Notes: generated by a model from the letters alone, not told the origin. DNA of 64,000 bases from Leucothrix mucor DSM 2157 (GCF_000419525.1 NZ_ATTE01000001.1:1488001-1552000); one strand, 5' to 3'. Shown: positions 1-8,721, counted from the first letter of the stretch. Program-made: numbers and translations.

Positions 1-706
1 GAGCAACGGGTAAATTCCGTACCGCCTGACCCACTTGCTGATACAGCGGCAGCAACCATCCCGTGACCGAGCGGGTGGCCTGGCTCACGGCACCGGTACT
101 GAAGGCGAGTTGCCAGTGATCTTTCAGTAAGCGTTGAATGTTTGACACCGATAAGGCATAAGCGCCATTCATCAGCGTAATCCAGCTGACCAGTCCCGGC
201 CCCATTTGCCCACAGGGAACCGTGTCTGGCAAGCGAGCCACCTGACGCTTGCGGCAACCCGGACAGATTGCCTCATAAAGACAATGTTCAGTGACTTGAC
301 TGCGAACCTCAGGCAGGTCAAAGACCTGATGTCGCTGATAAGGCTCCTGAGCGACATCACACACCGCACCACAGGTGCATTGAGTGCCTGGGTAGTAATG
401 AACTTGCTCATCCGTCGCAGACAGCTCTACCCGAACGCGTTGATGACCCTGATGACCCGGCTGGGCTCCTTGCTTGCGAGGACTCTTAGGCTTCTTCTCG
501 CGCTTAGCCCGTTGTTCCGGTGAATCCTGGGACGGTGGTCTGGAGGAGTTTCTGGAAGAACTCCCGCTGCCTGCGATGTCTTCCAGCTCAGCGACACGCT
601 GTTCCAGTTGGGTCACTAAATCCAATAACTGACGATTGAGACGCTGCGACGCCGCCAGATCCGCGGGCAGTTGGTGATTGAAAAGCGCCTCAGTTAGTTT
701 GTTCAT
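1..706 (-). CDS. IS66-family transposase (TnpC type), N-terminal part
   Basis: Open reading frame from ATG at 706 running off the left edge, so only about 235 N-terminal residues are visible. The order matches IS66 transposases. First comes a coiled-coil-like segment with many Gln, Leu and Glu. Then a Ser/Lys/Pro-rich linker (SRNSSRPPSQDSP) typical of the family. Then a zinc-finger-like segment with CTCG...C and CPGC Cys pairs. Then the start of the catalytic region (YALSVSNIQRLL). The DDE residues lie outside the window. The frame is intact as far as seen, so the element may still be active. It is the agent that interrupts the hsdS fragment beginning at 757. Confidence 0.85.
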   Translation of the reverse strand, partial: MNKLTEALFNHQLPADLAASQRLNRQLLDLVTQLEQRVAELEDIAGSGSSSRNSSRPPSQDSPEQRAKREKKPKSPRKQGAQPGHQGHQRVRVELSATDEQVHYYPGTQCTCGAVCDVAQEPYQRHQVFDLPEVRSQVTEHCLYEAICPGCRKRQVARLPDTVPCGQMGPGLVSWITLMNGAYALSVSNIQRLLKDHWQLAFSTGAVSQATRSVTGWLLPLYQQVGQAVRNLPVA

Positions 707-756
707 TGTTTAATCATAACGAATTGTGGCCTAAATGCAACCCCGTGAAGGGTTAC
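1..756 (-). mobile_element. IS66-family element, partial (one end in window)
   Basis: The sequence up to 756 reads as one end of an IS66-family insertion. On the minus strand the element begins GTAACCC at 756, and IS66-family termini usually start GTAA. Fifty bases later the transposase starts (706). No small upstream tnpA/tnpB genes fit in that space, so this resembles the single-gene ISBst12-type subgroup. At 757 the plus strand turns abruptly into type I specificity-subunit coding sequence. If the boundary is right, the 8-bp target duplication copy would be GTCCCAGC (757-764); the other copy lies outside the window, so this is unconfirmed. Confidence 0.75.
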
Positions 757-1882
757 GTCCCAGCCTACCTATTGGAATGGCGATATTCCTTGGGTATCAG
801 TTAAAGATTTCAAAAGTTCAACGATAGATGGAGCCAGTAGCTACATCACTCAGGAAGGTATCGATAACTCAGCAGCTTCAATCATTCCAAAAGGAAATCT
901 GATTATTCCTACCCGTATGGCTCTGGGAAAAATTGCTGTAAACACTGTTGATTTAGTGATTAATCAAGACTTAAAAGCACTGATAATTAAGGACGCCAAC
1001 AACGTAGATCGTGATTTTCTTTTTCGATGTATTGAATCTAAAGCTGAAGAGATAATCGAACAAGGGAAAGGGGCTACTGTCAAAGGTATCACCTTAGATG
1101 TGCTCAGAAACTTACAAATCCCACTCCCCCCACTAGAAACCCAAAAACAAATTGCAGCCGTCTTAGAAAAAGCCGATCAGCTACGCAAAGATTGTCAGCA
1201 AATAGAGCAAGAGCTAAATAGCCTCGCTCAATCGGTGTTTATTGACATGTTTGGTGATCGCTTGGAGTCTCCTCACTCCTCTTTGGGAGAAGTATCTCAA
1301 GTGGTTTCTGGGGTTACTAAAGGGCAGAAACTACAAAACAAAGTAACAGTAATGGCTCCATACATGAGAGTAGCTAATGTACAAGCAGGCTACTTAAATC
1401 TCGATGAAATTAAAGAGGTCGAAGTCAAAGAAACAGACGTAGAAAAATACAAACTAGAAGTTGGCGATGTTTTGCTAACGGAAGGTGGGGACTACGATAA
1501 GCTGGGCCGAGGGGCAATTTGGCATGGGGAGATAATTGGGTGTATCCATCAAAACCATATATTTAGGGTTCGTCTTGACCGTAACATCTATACGCCAGAA
1601 TGGTTGAATGGTTACTTGAAGACTACTTTTGCTAAGCGCTATTTTATGAAGTGCGCTAAGAAAACAACAAACTTGGCTTCTATTAATATCACTCAACTCA
1701 AGGGCTTACCGATGCCAAAGATAAGTCTAGAAAAACAAAAAGAATTTGATCATAAAAATGAAGCTATTAAAAAACAAATTTTATTAAATATTGATCTAGC
1801 GGCAGAGGCTCAAAACAACTTCAATGCCTTAATGCAAAAAGCCTTTAAAGGTGATTTGAACCTCGACAAATCAGCCACCTAA
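757..1882 (+). pseudogene. hsdS: 5'-truncated hsdS, type I restriction specificity subunit
   Basis: The reading frame is open from 749 and becomes recognisable HsdS at about 770 (YWNGDIPWVSVKDF, the usual opening of a target-recognition domain). The N-terminal start is missing because the IS66 end sits at 756. What remains is most of recognition domain 1, the central conserved spacer (LPPLETQKQIAAVLEKAD, followed by a long helix), recognition domain 2 (from about 1260) and the distal conserved repeat ending near 1880. HsdS normally pairs with two HsdM subunits to choose the DNA target. An internal ATG at 917 could start a 321-residue product with only one complete recognition domain. hsdM is not in the window; it is expected beyond the insertion. 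Confidence 0.85.
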
Positions 1883-1906
1883 AAGAAACGAAAATATGCT
1901 TCGGGA

Positions 1907-1931
1907 AAAGGCCACGCACTGCGTGACCTTT
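1907..1931 (+). terminator. Rho-independent terminator after hsdS
   Basis: A hairpin with arms AAAGG-CACGC and GCGTG-CCTTT (one C/A mismatch, loop ACT) is followed by TCTTTT. It lies 25 bp after the hsdS stop and before the convergent Uma2 gene. Confidence 0.55.
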
Positions 1932-1971
1932 CTTTTGCCTGTATTGGGCTATTTGGTTTTAACACGCACTG

Positions 1972-2523
1972 TTAAAACGTGACTTGCTGATAAATACTCT
2001 CAACTGCCACCGTTTTATCGACTGATTTCAGATGTAATAAAGCATCTAACTCACGGTACTCCTGAAGCAGCCACTCATTACTATTTTGGCGTTGGTAGTG
2101 TTCGATATGGATACTTTCAAAGTCAACCAACAGATAATCCTGCAAGCTCGGAACAGAGCGGTAATGCAAAAACTTATCACCACGATCATAGTTTTTTGTG
2201 CTGTGTGATAAAACTTCGATTAGCAGTGCAGGGTTGAGTAAAGTGCAATTGTTATCGGTTAATTCAGGGTCGCCGCAAAACACTGAAATATCAGGATAAG
2301 TATTCAGACCTGAGGGCGTCGTGATGCGCATATCACTATTCATTGGACGACAAGGCGTTTTATTTAATAAATTCTGTAATGTCGTGGTGATATTGGTGCT
2401 AATCGCTGAGTGATTAAACGACCCGCCCGACATGGCGAAAATCTCACCTTGATAAAACTCATGCTTTTCTTCCGAGGAATTATCAATTTCCAAGTATTCT
2501 TCGCGAGTGATGTGACTTTTCAA
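1972..2523 (-). CDS. Uma2-family (DUF820) PD-(D/E)XK nuclease-like protein
   Basis: A 183-residue protein of typical Uma2 length. Visible hallmarks are the N-terminal helix (REEYLEID), EFYQGEIFAMSGGS, the repeat of His/Ser residues around FNHSAIS, PDISVFCG (catalytic Asp), and PALLIEVLSHSTKNYDRGDK (Glu plus the conserved Ser-x-x-Tyr-Asp-x-x-x-K), then the YLLVDFESIHIEHY strand. Uma2 proteins have a restriction-endonuclease fold; most have no proven substrate. The gene is convergent with the hsdS fragment and lies between hsdS and hsdR, an unusual place. Two decayed relatives sit at 7213 and 8563, so the family has duplicated here. Confidence 0.85.
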   Translation of the reverse strand: MKSHITREEYLEIDNSSEEKHEFYQGEIFAMSGGSFNHSAISTNITTTLQNLLNKTPCRPMNSDMRITTPSGLNTYPDISVFCGDPELTDNNCTLLNPALLIEVLSHSTKNYDRGDKFLHYRSVPSLQDYLLVDFESIHIEHYQRQNSNEWLLQEYRELDALLHLKSVDKTVAVESIYQQVTF

Positions 2524-2640
2524 GGCTTGCTGACCTCCGGTGGTTTCATTAACTATAAACCAAGCGGTGAATCCTAGCCATGTGTTAGCAAATGGTCTCT
2601 AATCGGTTTCACCATACCTTGATAAGTTAAATTCTAAGTC

Positions 2641-2657
2641 GTATGATAATGTCATAC
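2641..2657. promoter_or_regulatory. Palindromic operator for tacAT
   Basis: GTATGATAATGTCATAC is an inverted repeat with perfect 6-bp arms (GTATGA/TCATAC) and a 5-bp spacer, ending 15 bp before the likely tacA start at 2673. Ribbon-helix-helix antitoxins of the DUF1778 family repress their own promoter through short palindromes, so this is the expected operator. The site also contains an upstream in-frame ATG (2643), which argues against that ATG being the true start. Confidence 0.6.
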
Positions 2658-2672
2658 AAAATATTTACGGAC

Positions 2673-2942
2673 ATGACTATGGCCACATCAATCCTAAGCG
2701 TTCGCGTCACTGACGATGAGCGTGGTTTAATCGAAGCAGCAGCAGCAAATGCCAGAGTAAAACTCAGCGACTTCGTGCGCCGCAAAACATTAGAGGCTGC
2801 TGAAGAAACACTGATGAATAGAAGAGTTATTGAGATTCCAGCAAACAAATGGTCTCAAATTGAGACTCTGCTTACTGCTCCAGCTAAAGCTATTCCGGCC
2901 GTTCAAGAGTTGTCTCAGTTCAAGCCAACATGGGAGAACTAA
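2673..2942 (+). CDS. tacA: TacA-like DUF1778 antitoxin
   Basis: About 89 residues. The N-terminal half is a ribbon-helix-helix DNA-binding fold: strand ILSVRVTDDE, then helices rich in Ala ending LSDFVRRKTLEAAEE. The C-terminal part is the toxin-neutralising tail (PANKWSQIETLLTAPAKAIPAVQELSQF), as usual for DUF1778. It should bind and block the acetyltransferase encoded next and repress the shared promoter through the palindrome at 2641-2657. An in-frame ATG at 2643 lies inside that palindrome, so ATG 2673 (or 2679) is the better start. The 3' end overlaps the toxin gene by 13 bp, which suggests translational coupling. Confidence 0.85.
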   Translation: MTMATSILSVRVTDDERGLIEAAAANARVKLSDFVRRKTLEAAEETLMNRRVIEIPANKWSQIETLLTAPAKAIPAVQELSQFKPTWEN

Positions 2943-3433
2943 ACTCCATCAGGCTACTGTCTGAAACAGATGATCGTAGTAGTTTTGATTGCGGCAAACC
3001 AAGCCTAAATAACTGGTTCGAGAGACATGCATGGAAAAATCAAAATAATGGCGCGTCGAGAACTTATGTCATTACTAAAGATGGCGCAATCGCTGGATAC
3101 ATTACGCTAGCAGCCGGCGAAATACACCGCGCTTTTCTTCCGAAAGGAAAGCAGAGAAACATGCCAGACCCTGTTCCGGTTATTCTTTTAGCCCAGCTAG
3201 CTGTTGATACGACTTATCAAGGAGCCGGTATTTCCAAAAGCTTGCTCGCAGCGGCTTTTTCTTACGCAGTAAAAGCATCAAACATTATTGGTGGCTTTGC
3301 GTTGCTCACACATCCATTAGATGAAGACATTCGCGCTTTTTATAGCCACTGGGGTTTCCAATTATTGGATGCCGACCCCAGAGGTTCGATGTACATTCGC
3401 ATCTGTGATCTGAAAGCTTCAGGAATTGAGTGA
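2930..3433 (+). CDS. tacT: TacT-like GNAT acetyltransferase toxin
   Basis: 167 residues with the TacT architecture: FDCGKPSLNNWFERHA near the N-terminus, YVITKDGAIAGYITL central strands, LAQLAVDTTYQGAGIS at the acetyl-CoA site, and a C-terminal AFYSHWGFQ with the catalytic Tyr position. TacT-type toxins acetylate the amino group of aminoacyl-tRNA and stop translation. The acetyl-CoA loop usually reads Q/R-x-x-G-x-G/A; here the last position is Ser (QGAGIS), which could weaken activity. It overlaps tacA by 13 bp. The pair sits between hsdS and hsdR, as stabilising or abortive-infection modules often do in restriction loci. Confidence 0.85.
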   Translation: MGELNSIRLLSETDDRSSFDCGKPSLNNWFERHAWKNQNNGASRTYVITKDGAIAGYITLAAGEIHRAFLPKGKQRNMPDPVPVILLAQLAVDTTYQGAGISKSLLAAAFSYAVKASNIIGGFALLTHPLDEDIRAFYSHWGFQLLDADPRGSMYIRICDLKASGIE

Positions 3434-3570
3434 TATTTAGCTTTAAATAGATTGTTTAAGCTGCGCCAGCCAGAAATCCCTGAACACGCTTTTAAAACCA
3501 ATCATGGCACGTTTGTTAATTTTTTCTGCTATATTGCTGACCATCAGGCTTGTAGTTAATCAAGGAAATC

Positions 3571-6500
3571 ATGCCAACAAAAACGATCAGTAACTTCGCT
3601 TTCTTCAATGTGGCCTTAGCTAAGCAAGGCGAAGCACAGAATGTTTTTACGGCAAGCTGTGCTGAGATTGTGTCTCGTGCCATCAAGGCTGAGAAGAATA
3701 TACAAAGCGATCCGCGTATTGCTGGCTTCTATGCGCGTAATGCCTTGGAGCTGATGGTTGAAACGGTTTTTGATATTGATAACTGGCTAAAGCGTCCTCG
3801 TCACGACACTACCTTGATGTCGTTGATTCATGATAAGGATTTTAAGCTCAACCTAACTACTAATTTATTCCCCAAGCTCAAGCTGATTATCCAGTTAGGT
3901 AATGAGGCGGTTCACGGTAAAACGCCATTACCGCAGCGCGATGCTTTGCAAGCGGTTAAAGAGCTGCATCATGTGTTGTATTGGTTTGTGCGCACTTACA
4001 TGCCCGACTTGGACCGCAGTACGTTTGTGGTGCAGCCGTTTAATGCGGATATTATTCCGCAGCAGGTTACGGTGGATGCTGCCGTGGTGGCACAAGCCCA
4101 GAGCAGCGCTAAACGCATCAAGGAGCTGGAAAAACAGCTAGAAGATGATGACCGCGTTAAGCATGAAAAATACCAGCAACAGCTTAAAGAAAATGACGCG
4201 TTAAAAGCGGCTAATCAAATCCTGCTTGAGGCCGTTCAAAAGGCTAAGGAAGCAGCCAGCGAAGAGACTGACCGTCACGATTACAATGAGGTGGAAACCC
4301 GTGACTACCTCATTGACACGTTGTTACATGAATCAGGCTGGTTGCTAAAAGATCAGCGCGATAGGGAGTACCCGGTAAAAGGGATGCCTGTTTCACCCGT
4401 CAGCCCAAATGGTAATGGCTTTGTTGATTATGTGTTGTGGGGTGATGACGGGACTGCACTCGCGGTGGTTGAGGCTAAGCGTACCAATCTGAGCCCTGAG
4501 CATGGCCAGCAGCAAGCTAAGCTTTATGCCGATTGTTTAGAAAAACAGTGTGGTGTTCGCCCTGTGATTTTTTATACCAATGGCTATGAAACGCGCCTTT
4601 GGGATGACTACTTTTACCCACCGCGCACAGTTCAGGGCTTTTATACCAAAGTCGAATTGGCGCTGATGATTAAGCGCCGTAAGGATCGGGTATCGTTCTT
4701 TAGTGATGACGTTGGTAATGCGAAAAAGCTGACCGCAGCGATTAGTGATGCCATTACTAATCGCCATTATCAAAAAACGGCGATTACTGAAATACTTGAA
4801 GACTTTGAAGTGGAGCATGAGCGCAAAGCGTTGCTGGTTATGGCAACGGGAACGGGTAAAACGCGGACGGTGATTAGTTTGGTTGACTTGATGGTCAAGC
4901 ATGAGTGGGTAAAGAACGTGTTGTTCCTGGCTGATCGCAATGCCTTATTAACTCAAGCGAAGAAGAACTTCGTTAAGTTGTTGCCACGTGTCAGCTGCTC
5001 CATTCTTAATGCTGGCCAAAGCAAAGATAACATCGATAGCCGATTGTACTTTTCGACGTATCCCACGATGAAGAATTTACTGGATCGCGGTGCTAACGAG
5101 CGTCCCTTTGGCATTGGCCACTTTGATTTGATTATCGTCGATGAGGCGCATCGCTCGGTTTATTCCAAGTACCGTCAAATTTTTGAGTATTTTGATGGCT
5201 ATTTGGTGGGCTTAACGGCGACGCCAAAAGATGAGGTTGAAAAAGATACTTACGGTATTTTTGACTTACAAAAAGGCATGCCGACGTATGCTTATGAGGA
5301 TGCCAGTGCTTACGCTGAGAACTTCCTTGTACCTCCGACTAAGATTTCGGTAGCCACTAAATTCATCCGTGACGGAATTAAGTACAAAGAGCTGTCTGAG
5401 GAAGAACAAAAAGAGTGGGAGGAGAAAGAAGCGCTTGAAGGCCGTGATGAGGTTCTGCCTTCAGAAGTGAATAAGTTTCTGTTCAACGAAGATACCGCCG
5501 AGAAGATGTTTGCTCAGTTGATGCGTAAAGATGAGCAGGGCGGCATTCACGTTGAGGGGGGCGATGTCATTGGTAAAACCATTATCTTCGCTGCAAATAA
5601 TGACCATGCTGATTTCTTGCAGAAAATGTTCGATAAGAATTATAAGAAATGGGCCGGCAAGTTAGCGAAGAAGATTACGTTTAAAGAGAAATATGCTCAG
5701 AGCTTGATTGATGAGTTTGGCGGCGATGAGAACGAGATCAAAGCGTTTGACCCAAATAACCCGACTTGTCGAATCGCTATTTCGGTAGATATGTTGGATA
5801 CAGGGGTTGATGTGCCTGAGGTGGTGAACTTGGTGTTTTATAAGGTCATCCGCTCTAAGGTTAAGTTCACGCAGATGATTGGACGCGGTACGCGGCTGTG
5901 CCCCGATTTATTCGGCCCTGGCGATGATAAGACGACATTTAAAGTGTTCGATTACTGCCAGAATTTTGAGTACTTCGATGCGAATCCTGAAGGCATGCCA
6001 GTGGGTGTGGCCAAGCCTGTTAGTCAGCAGGTATTTGAGAAGCGGGTGAAGCTGAGTACTTTGTTGAATAAGCAGCTTGCCGATGAAACGTTTCAAGCGG
6101 AGCACTCGGAAGACTGTGAGCGTCTTGTTAAGTTAAATAGCTACCAGCTGGATATGTTGCATCATTTGGTGAATGGCATGAATTTGGATAACTTCATTGT
6201 CAGACCTAAGCGGCAAGCAGTTGAGCCGTTTCTTGAACGCGAGTACTGGAACGAGATTGACGATACCAAGTTTACTGAGCTGGAAAGCCATGTGTCGATG
6301 TTGCCGACCGAGGCAGAGGCGTTTAATGCGGATGAGCAGAATAATCACTTGTCTAATCGCTTTGATAATTTAGTGCTTGGTATGCAGCTCTCGTTATTAG
6401 AGAAAGGCATGATTCCAGATGCGAGTCGTATTCGGGTGATGGAGTTTGCTCAACAGTTAGAAGGAAAGTCGACCCTGCCAGCGGTACAAGCTCAGCTACA

Positions 6501-7194
6501 GTTCATTCAAGATATTCAAACGATGGAGTTCTGGCAGGACATTCATCTGGTGACACTTGAGGATGTGCGTAAGCGGTTACGCAACCTGATGTTTGCCTTG
6601 GATAAAGAAGATAAGGTCGTGGTTTACACTAACTTTGAGGATGAAGTTCAAGGTGTTCAGGATGTGACTGAGGTCTATCGCAGCCCAAGTGTTGATTTAG
6701 CCCAATATCGTAAGAAAATAGAGCAGTATATCCAAGATCATCAAGATCAGTTAACCATTCAAAAATTGAAGCGAAATAAGCCAATCACCCAAGCGGATTT
6801 GGATGTACTTGAGGGTTTGCTGCTAGATGCTAGTGGTATGAGTGATGTCGAGGCGTACCGTAAGCAGATCTTACAGGAGAAGCCATTGGGTGCGTTTATT
6901 CGTGAGTTGGTGGGCCTTGATATGAATGCTGCGAAGGAGGCGTTTAGTAGCTTCTTGGATGAGGGCGCGTATAACGCTGAACAAATGAACTTTGTTAATC
7001 AAGTGATTGATTATCTGGTCACTAATGGGGTTTTGGAAATGACGCATATCTTCGAGCCGCCATTTACCGATCAGCATAGTGAAAGTGCTTACGGCTTTTT
7101 TGAAGAGGGTAAGGTGGTTGAGTTGTTTGGCATTATTCGAGCGGTTAATGCCAACTCTCAGGTTGACGTGGGCAATGTTAGTTATGCGTCATAA
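3571..7194 (+). CDS. hsdR: Type I restriction enzyme R subunit (EcoEI-like)
   Basis: 1,207 residues, full length for a type IB HsdR. In order: an N-terminal DUF4145-like helical domain (about 1-150), a coiled coil (about 175-230), a PD-(D/E)XK nuclease core (VDYVLW about 286, VVEAKR about 300), a superfamily 2 motor with Walker A ATGTGKTR (about 425) and DEAHRS (about 524), SAT-like motif VGLTATPKD, motif VI MIGRGTRL, and an EcoEI-type C-terminal helical region. It cuts DNA after ATP-driven translocation, but only when bound to HsdM2S. The subunit itself looks intact although hsdS upstream is disrupted, so the enzyme is probably orphaned. A 137-bp gap separates it from tacT. Confidence 0.95.
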   Translation: MPTKTISNFAFFNVALAKQGEAQNVFTASCAEIVSRAIKAEKNIQSDPRIAGFYARNALELMVETVFDIDNWLKRPRHDTTLMSLIHDKDFKLNLTTNLFPKLKLIIQLGNEAVHGKTPLPQRDALQAVKELHHVLYWFVRTYMPDLDRSTFVVQPFNADIIPQQVTVDAAVVAQAQSSAKRIKELEKQLEDDDRVKHEKYQQQLKENDALKAANQILLEAVQKAKEAASEETDRHDYNEVETRDYLIDTLLHESGWLLKDQRDREYPVKGMPVSPVSPNGNGFVDYVLWGDDGTALAVVEAKRTNLSPEHGQQQAKLYADCLEKQCGVRPVIFYTNGYETRLWDDYFYPPRTVQGFYTKVELALMIKRRKDRVSFFSDDVGNAKKLTAAISDAITNRHYQKTAITEILEDFEVEHERKALLVMATGTGKTRTVISLVDLMVKHEWVKNVLFLADRNALLTQAKKNFVKLLPRVSCSILNAGQSKDNIDSRLYFSTYPTMKNLLDRGANERPFGIGHFDLIIVDEAHRSVYSKYRQIFEYFDGYLVGLTATPKDEVEKDTYGIFDLQKGMPTYAYEDASAYAENFLVPPTKISVATKFIRDGIKYKELSEEEQKEWEEKEALEGRDEVLPSEVNKFLFNEDTAEKMFAQLMRKDEQGGIHVEGGDVIGKTIIFAANNDHADFLQKMFDKNYKKWAGKLAKKITFKEKYAQSLIDEFGGDENEIKAFDPNNPTCRIAISVDMLDTGVDVPEVVNLVFYKVIRSKVKFTQMIGRGTRLCPDLFGPGDDKTTFKVFDYCQNFEYFDANPEGMPVGVAKPVSQQVFEKRVKLSTLLNKQLADETFQAEHSEDCERLVKLNSYQLDMLHHLVNGMNLDNFIVRPKRQAVEPFLEREYWNEIDDTKFTELESHVSMLPTEAEAFNADEQNNHLSNRFDNLVLGMQLSLLEKGMIPDASRIRVMEFAQQLEGKSTLPAVQAQLQFIQDIQTMEFWQDIHLVTLEDVRKRLRNLMFALDKEDKVVVYTNFEDEVQGVQDVTEVYRSPSVDLAQYRKKIEQYIQDHQDQLTIQKLKRNKPITQADLDVLEGLLLDASGMSDVEAYRKQILQEKPLGAFIRELVGLDMNAAKEAFSSFLDEGAYNAEQMNFVNQVIDYLVTNGVLEMTHIFEPPFTDQHSESAYGFFEEGKVVELFGIIRAVNANSQVDVGNVSYAS

Positions 7195-7212
7195 GCCGTA
7201 GTGAGTTGCGGT

Positions 7213-7293
7213 TTATAACGGCGGAATATCTAAATCAAATTCATGTCTGACGCGTTGATAATGCTCAATGTGGATACTTTCAGAGTCAACTAG
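7213..7293 (-). pseudogene. Uma2 remnant with internal deletion
   Basis: Reading the minus strand from about 7293 to a TAA at 7213 gives LLVDSESIHIEHYQRVR followed by HEFDLDIPPL. The first part nearly matches residues of the intact Uma2 protein at 1972 (LLVDFESIHIEHYQR); the end matches the tail of the remnant at 8563 (VRREVGLDIPPL). It seems that a Uma2 gene lost its middle, joining a YQR and a YRRVR stretch. It lies directly after the 3' end of fic. Confidence 0.7.
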
Positions 7294-7300
7294 CAGTGTG

Positions 7301-8428
7301 CTAGATATTCAAGCCATAACGCGTATTACGACCTTCGCCTGGCAGTTGCACCAGTACCGATTTATTGACCAAGTCCTGTAAATCGCGCAGCGCGGTACTG
7401 GGTGAACACTTTGCGCGCTTCACGTACTTATTACGGTTAACCGAGCGGGGATCGCCGCCTACACCGTTGCTAAATAGATCTAGCACGACCTGCAATTGCC
7501 GCTCATTCATCACAGCTTGGTGAGTCTTTAGGAAGTTTGCTTTCTGTACTGTCCACGCGATGGTGTCTTGAGTGATCTTGAGGGATTGGACTGTGATATC
7601 AACAAACCATGCGATCCATTCGCCAATATCCAAATTGCCTTTTTGTGCCTGCTCCAGCTGGTCGTAATATGCCTGTTTATTCTGTTCAATGGCGGTCGAC
7701 AGACTGTGAAGCACCGGCTGATGAGTATCCTGCGCCAGTGCATGATCGGCTAAGGCGCGAGCGATGCGTCCATTGCCGTCGTCAAACGGGTGAATGGTGA
7801 CAAACCAAAGGTGTGTGATGGCAGCGCGGATGGGGCCGGGTATCAGCGCTTCGGGTGAGCTGTGTTGTGGGTTGCTTTGGTTGTACCACTGGAAAAACGT
7901 CGCCATTTCCTCAGCAACCGAAGCGGCCGGCGGTGCTGAAAAGTGTATCTTCTGTTTGTGTAATGGCCCGCTGATGACATCAATACCTTCAGTGCGCCAT
8001 GCGCCAACAATCAGCTTGTGACCCCATGCATCATAAGTATTTGGCAGTAACATGCGATGCCAGCGAAATAAGGTTTCCTCATCCAGTTGTGGATCTGCTT
8101 GTTGGAAGTTATGCACCATCAGCGCAGAGATACCCTGTGCACGTGGGTCGCGGATATGCAGGGGAGGATGGCTTAAGCCTAGGTGGTTTCTCAGTGAGGA
8201 GCGCACATCTTCAGGGTTAAGGTGTTCACCTTCAATTGCTGAGGTCGTAATGGCTTCATTGACCATGAGATCAATACAGGCATCCAAGCGTTGGTCGTCT
8301 GGAATACCTTGTAGTTGATTACTGAGCCGACCTGCGTTTTGCGCATAGTGGTAGAGCTGATTTGCAGGTATAGCGCTATCAGCATATGTGAAGTCGGGCC
8401 AGTTGGAGTGTTGCCAAATATAGTTCAT
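7301..8428 (-). CDS. Fic-family protein (AMP-transferase fold) with C-terminal HTH
   Basis: 375 residues. The N-terminal DUF4172-type domain (WQHSNWPDF) carries the inhibitory helix motif TSAIEG (about residue 61), matching (S/T)xxxE(G/N) of class II Fic proteins. The core motif HPFDDGNGRIAR (about residue 212) has all active-site residues of the Fic consensus. A winged-helix-like domain occupies the last ~80 residues (CSPSTALRDLQDLVNK). Fic enzymes usually transfer AMP to hydroxyl groups on proteins and can act as toxins. The HTH suggests autoregulation, and a 15-bp inverted repeat lies upstream of the start. The gene faces hsdR convergently. Confidence 0.9.
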   Translation of the reverse strand: MNYIWQHSNWPDFTYADSAIPANQLYHYAQNAGRLSNQLQGIPDDQRLDACIDLMVNEAITTSAIEGEHLNPEDVRSSLRNHLGLSHPPLHIRDPRAQGISALMVHNFQQADPQLDEETLFRWHRMLLPNTYDAWGHKLIVGAWRTEGIDVISGPLHKQKIHFSAPPAASVAEEMATFFQWYNQSNPQHSSPEALIPGPIRAAITHLWFVTIHPFDDGNGRIARALADHALAQDTHQPVLHSLSTAIEQNKQAYYDQLEQAQKGNLDIGEWIAWFVDITVQSLKITQDTIAWTVQKANFLKTHQAVMNERQLQVVLDLFSNGVGGDPRSVNRNKYVKRAKCSPSTALRDLQDLVNKSVLVQLPGEGRNTRYGLNI

Positions 8429-8444
8429 GACGCGATTATATCAA

Positions 8445-8483
8445 TTATTCGCGTCATAAATCGCCTAATTATGACGCGAATAA
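8445..8483. promoter_or_regulatory. Inverted-repeat operator upstream of fic
   Basis: TTATTCGCGTCATAA (8445-8459) and its exact reverse complement (8469-8483) form perfect 15-bp arms with a 9-bp spacer, 17 bp before the fic start. A further half-site, TGACGCGATTATA, overlaps the start codon region at 8428-8440. The spacing and perfection suit binding by two copies of the HTH domain at the Fic C-terminus. It could also be an RNA hairpin, but there is no T-run. Confidence 0.6.
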
Positions 8484-8562
8484 GCTATCTAATCGCATCA
8501 TCGCATAAAATGGTTTAAACCAGACGACATTCTGCCTAAGCAATAGCTTTAATCGTTGAGGT

Positions 8563-8721
8563 TTATAAAGGTGGAATATCCAAGCCAACTTCACGCCTGA
8601 CGCGTCGGTAAATATCGGTAACCGGAAGCTCCAGATCAATTGATTCTAAGACTAAGCTTTACTCCGCACCAAAGGCTTCACGTTGCCAGTTGTTACGACG
8701 ACGGTAAACCCATACCCACGG
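8563..8721 (-). pseudogene. Uma2 C-terminal remnant with in-frame stop
   Basis: Minus-strand translation gives TPWVWVYRRRNNWQREAFGAE, then an in-frame TAA, then SLVLESIDLELPVTDIYRR and VRREVGLDIPPL ending at a TAA (8563-8565). This is the usual C-terminal third of a Uma2 protein, ending with the strand that precedes the terminal tail. No N-terminal part is visible upstream. Its tail matches the remnant at 7213, so both derive from one Uma2 subfamily and fic sits between them. Confidence 0.7.
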
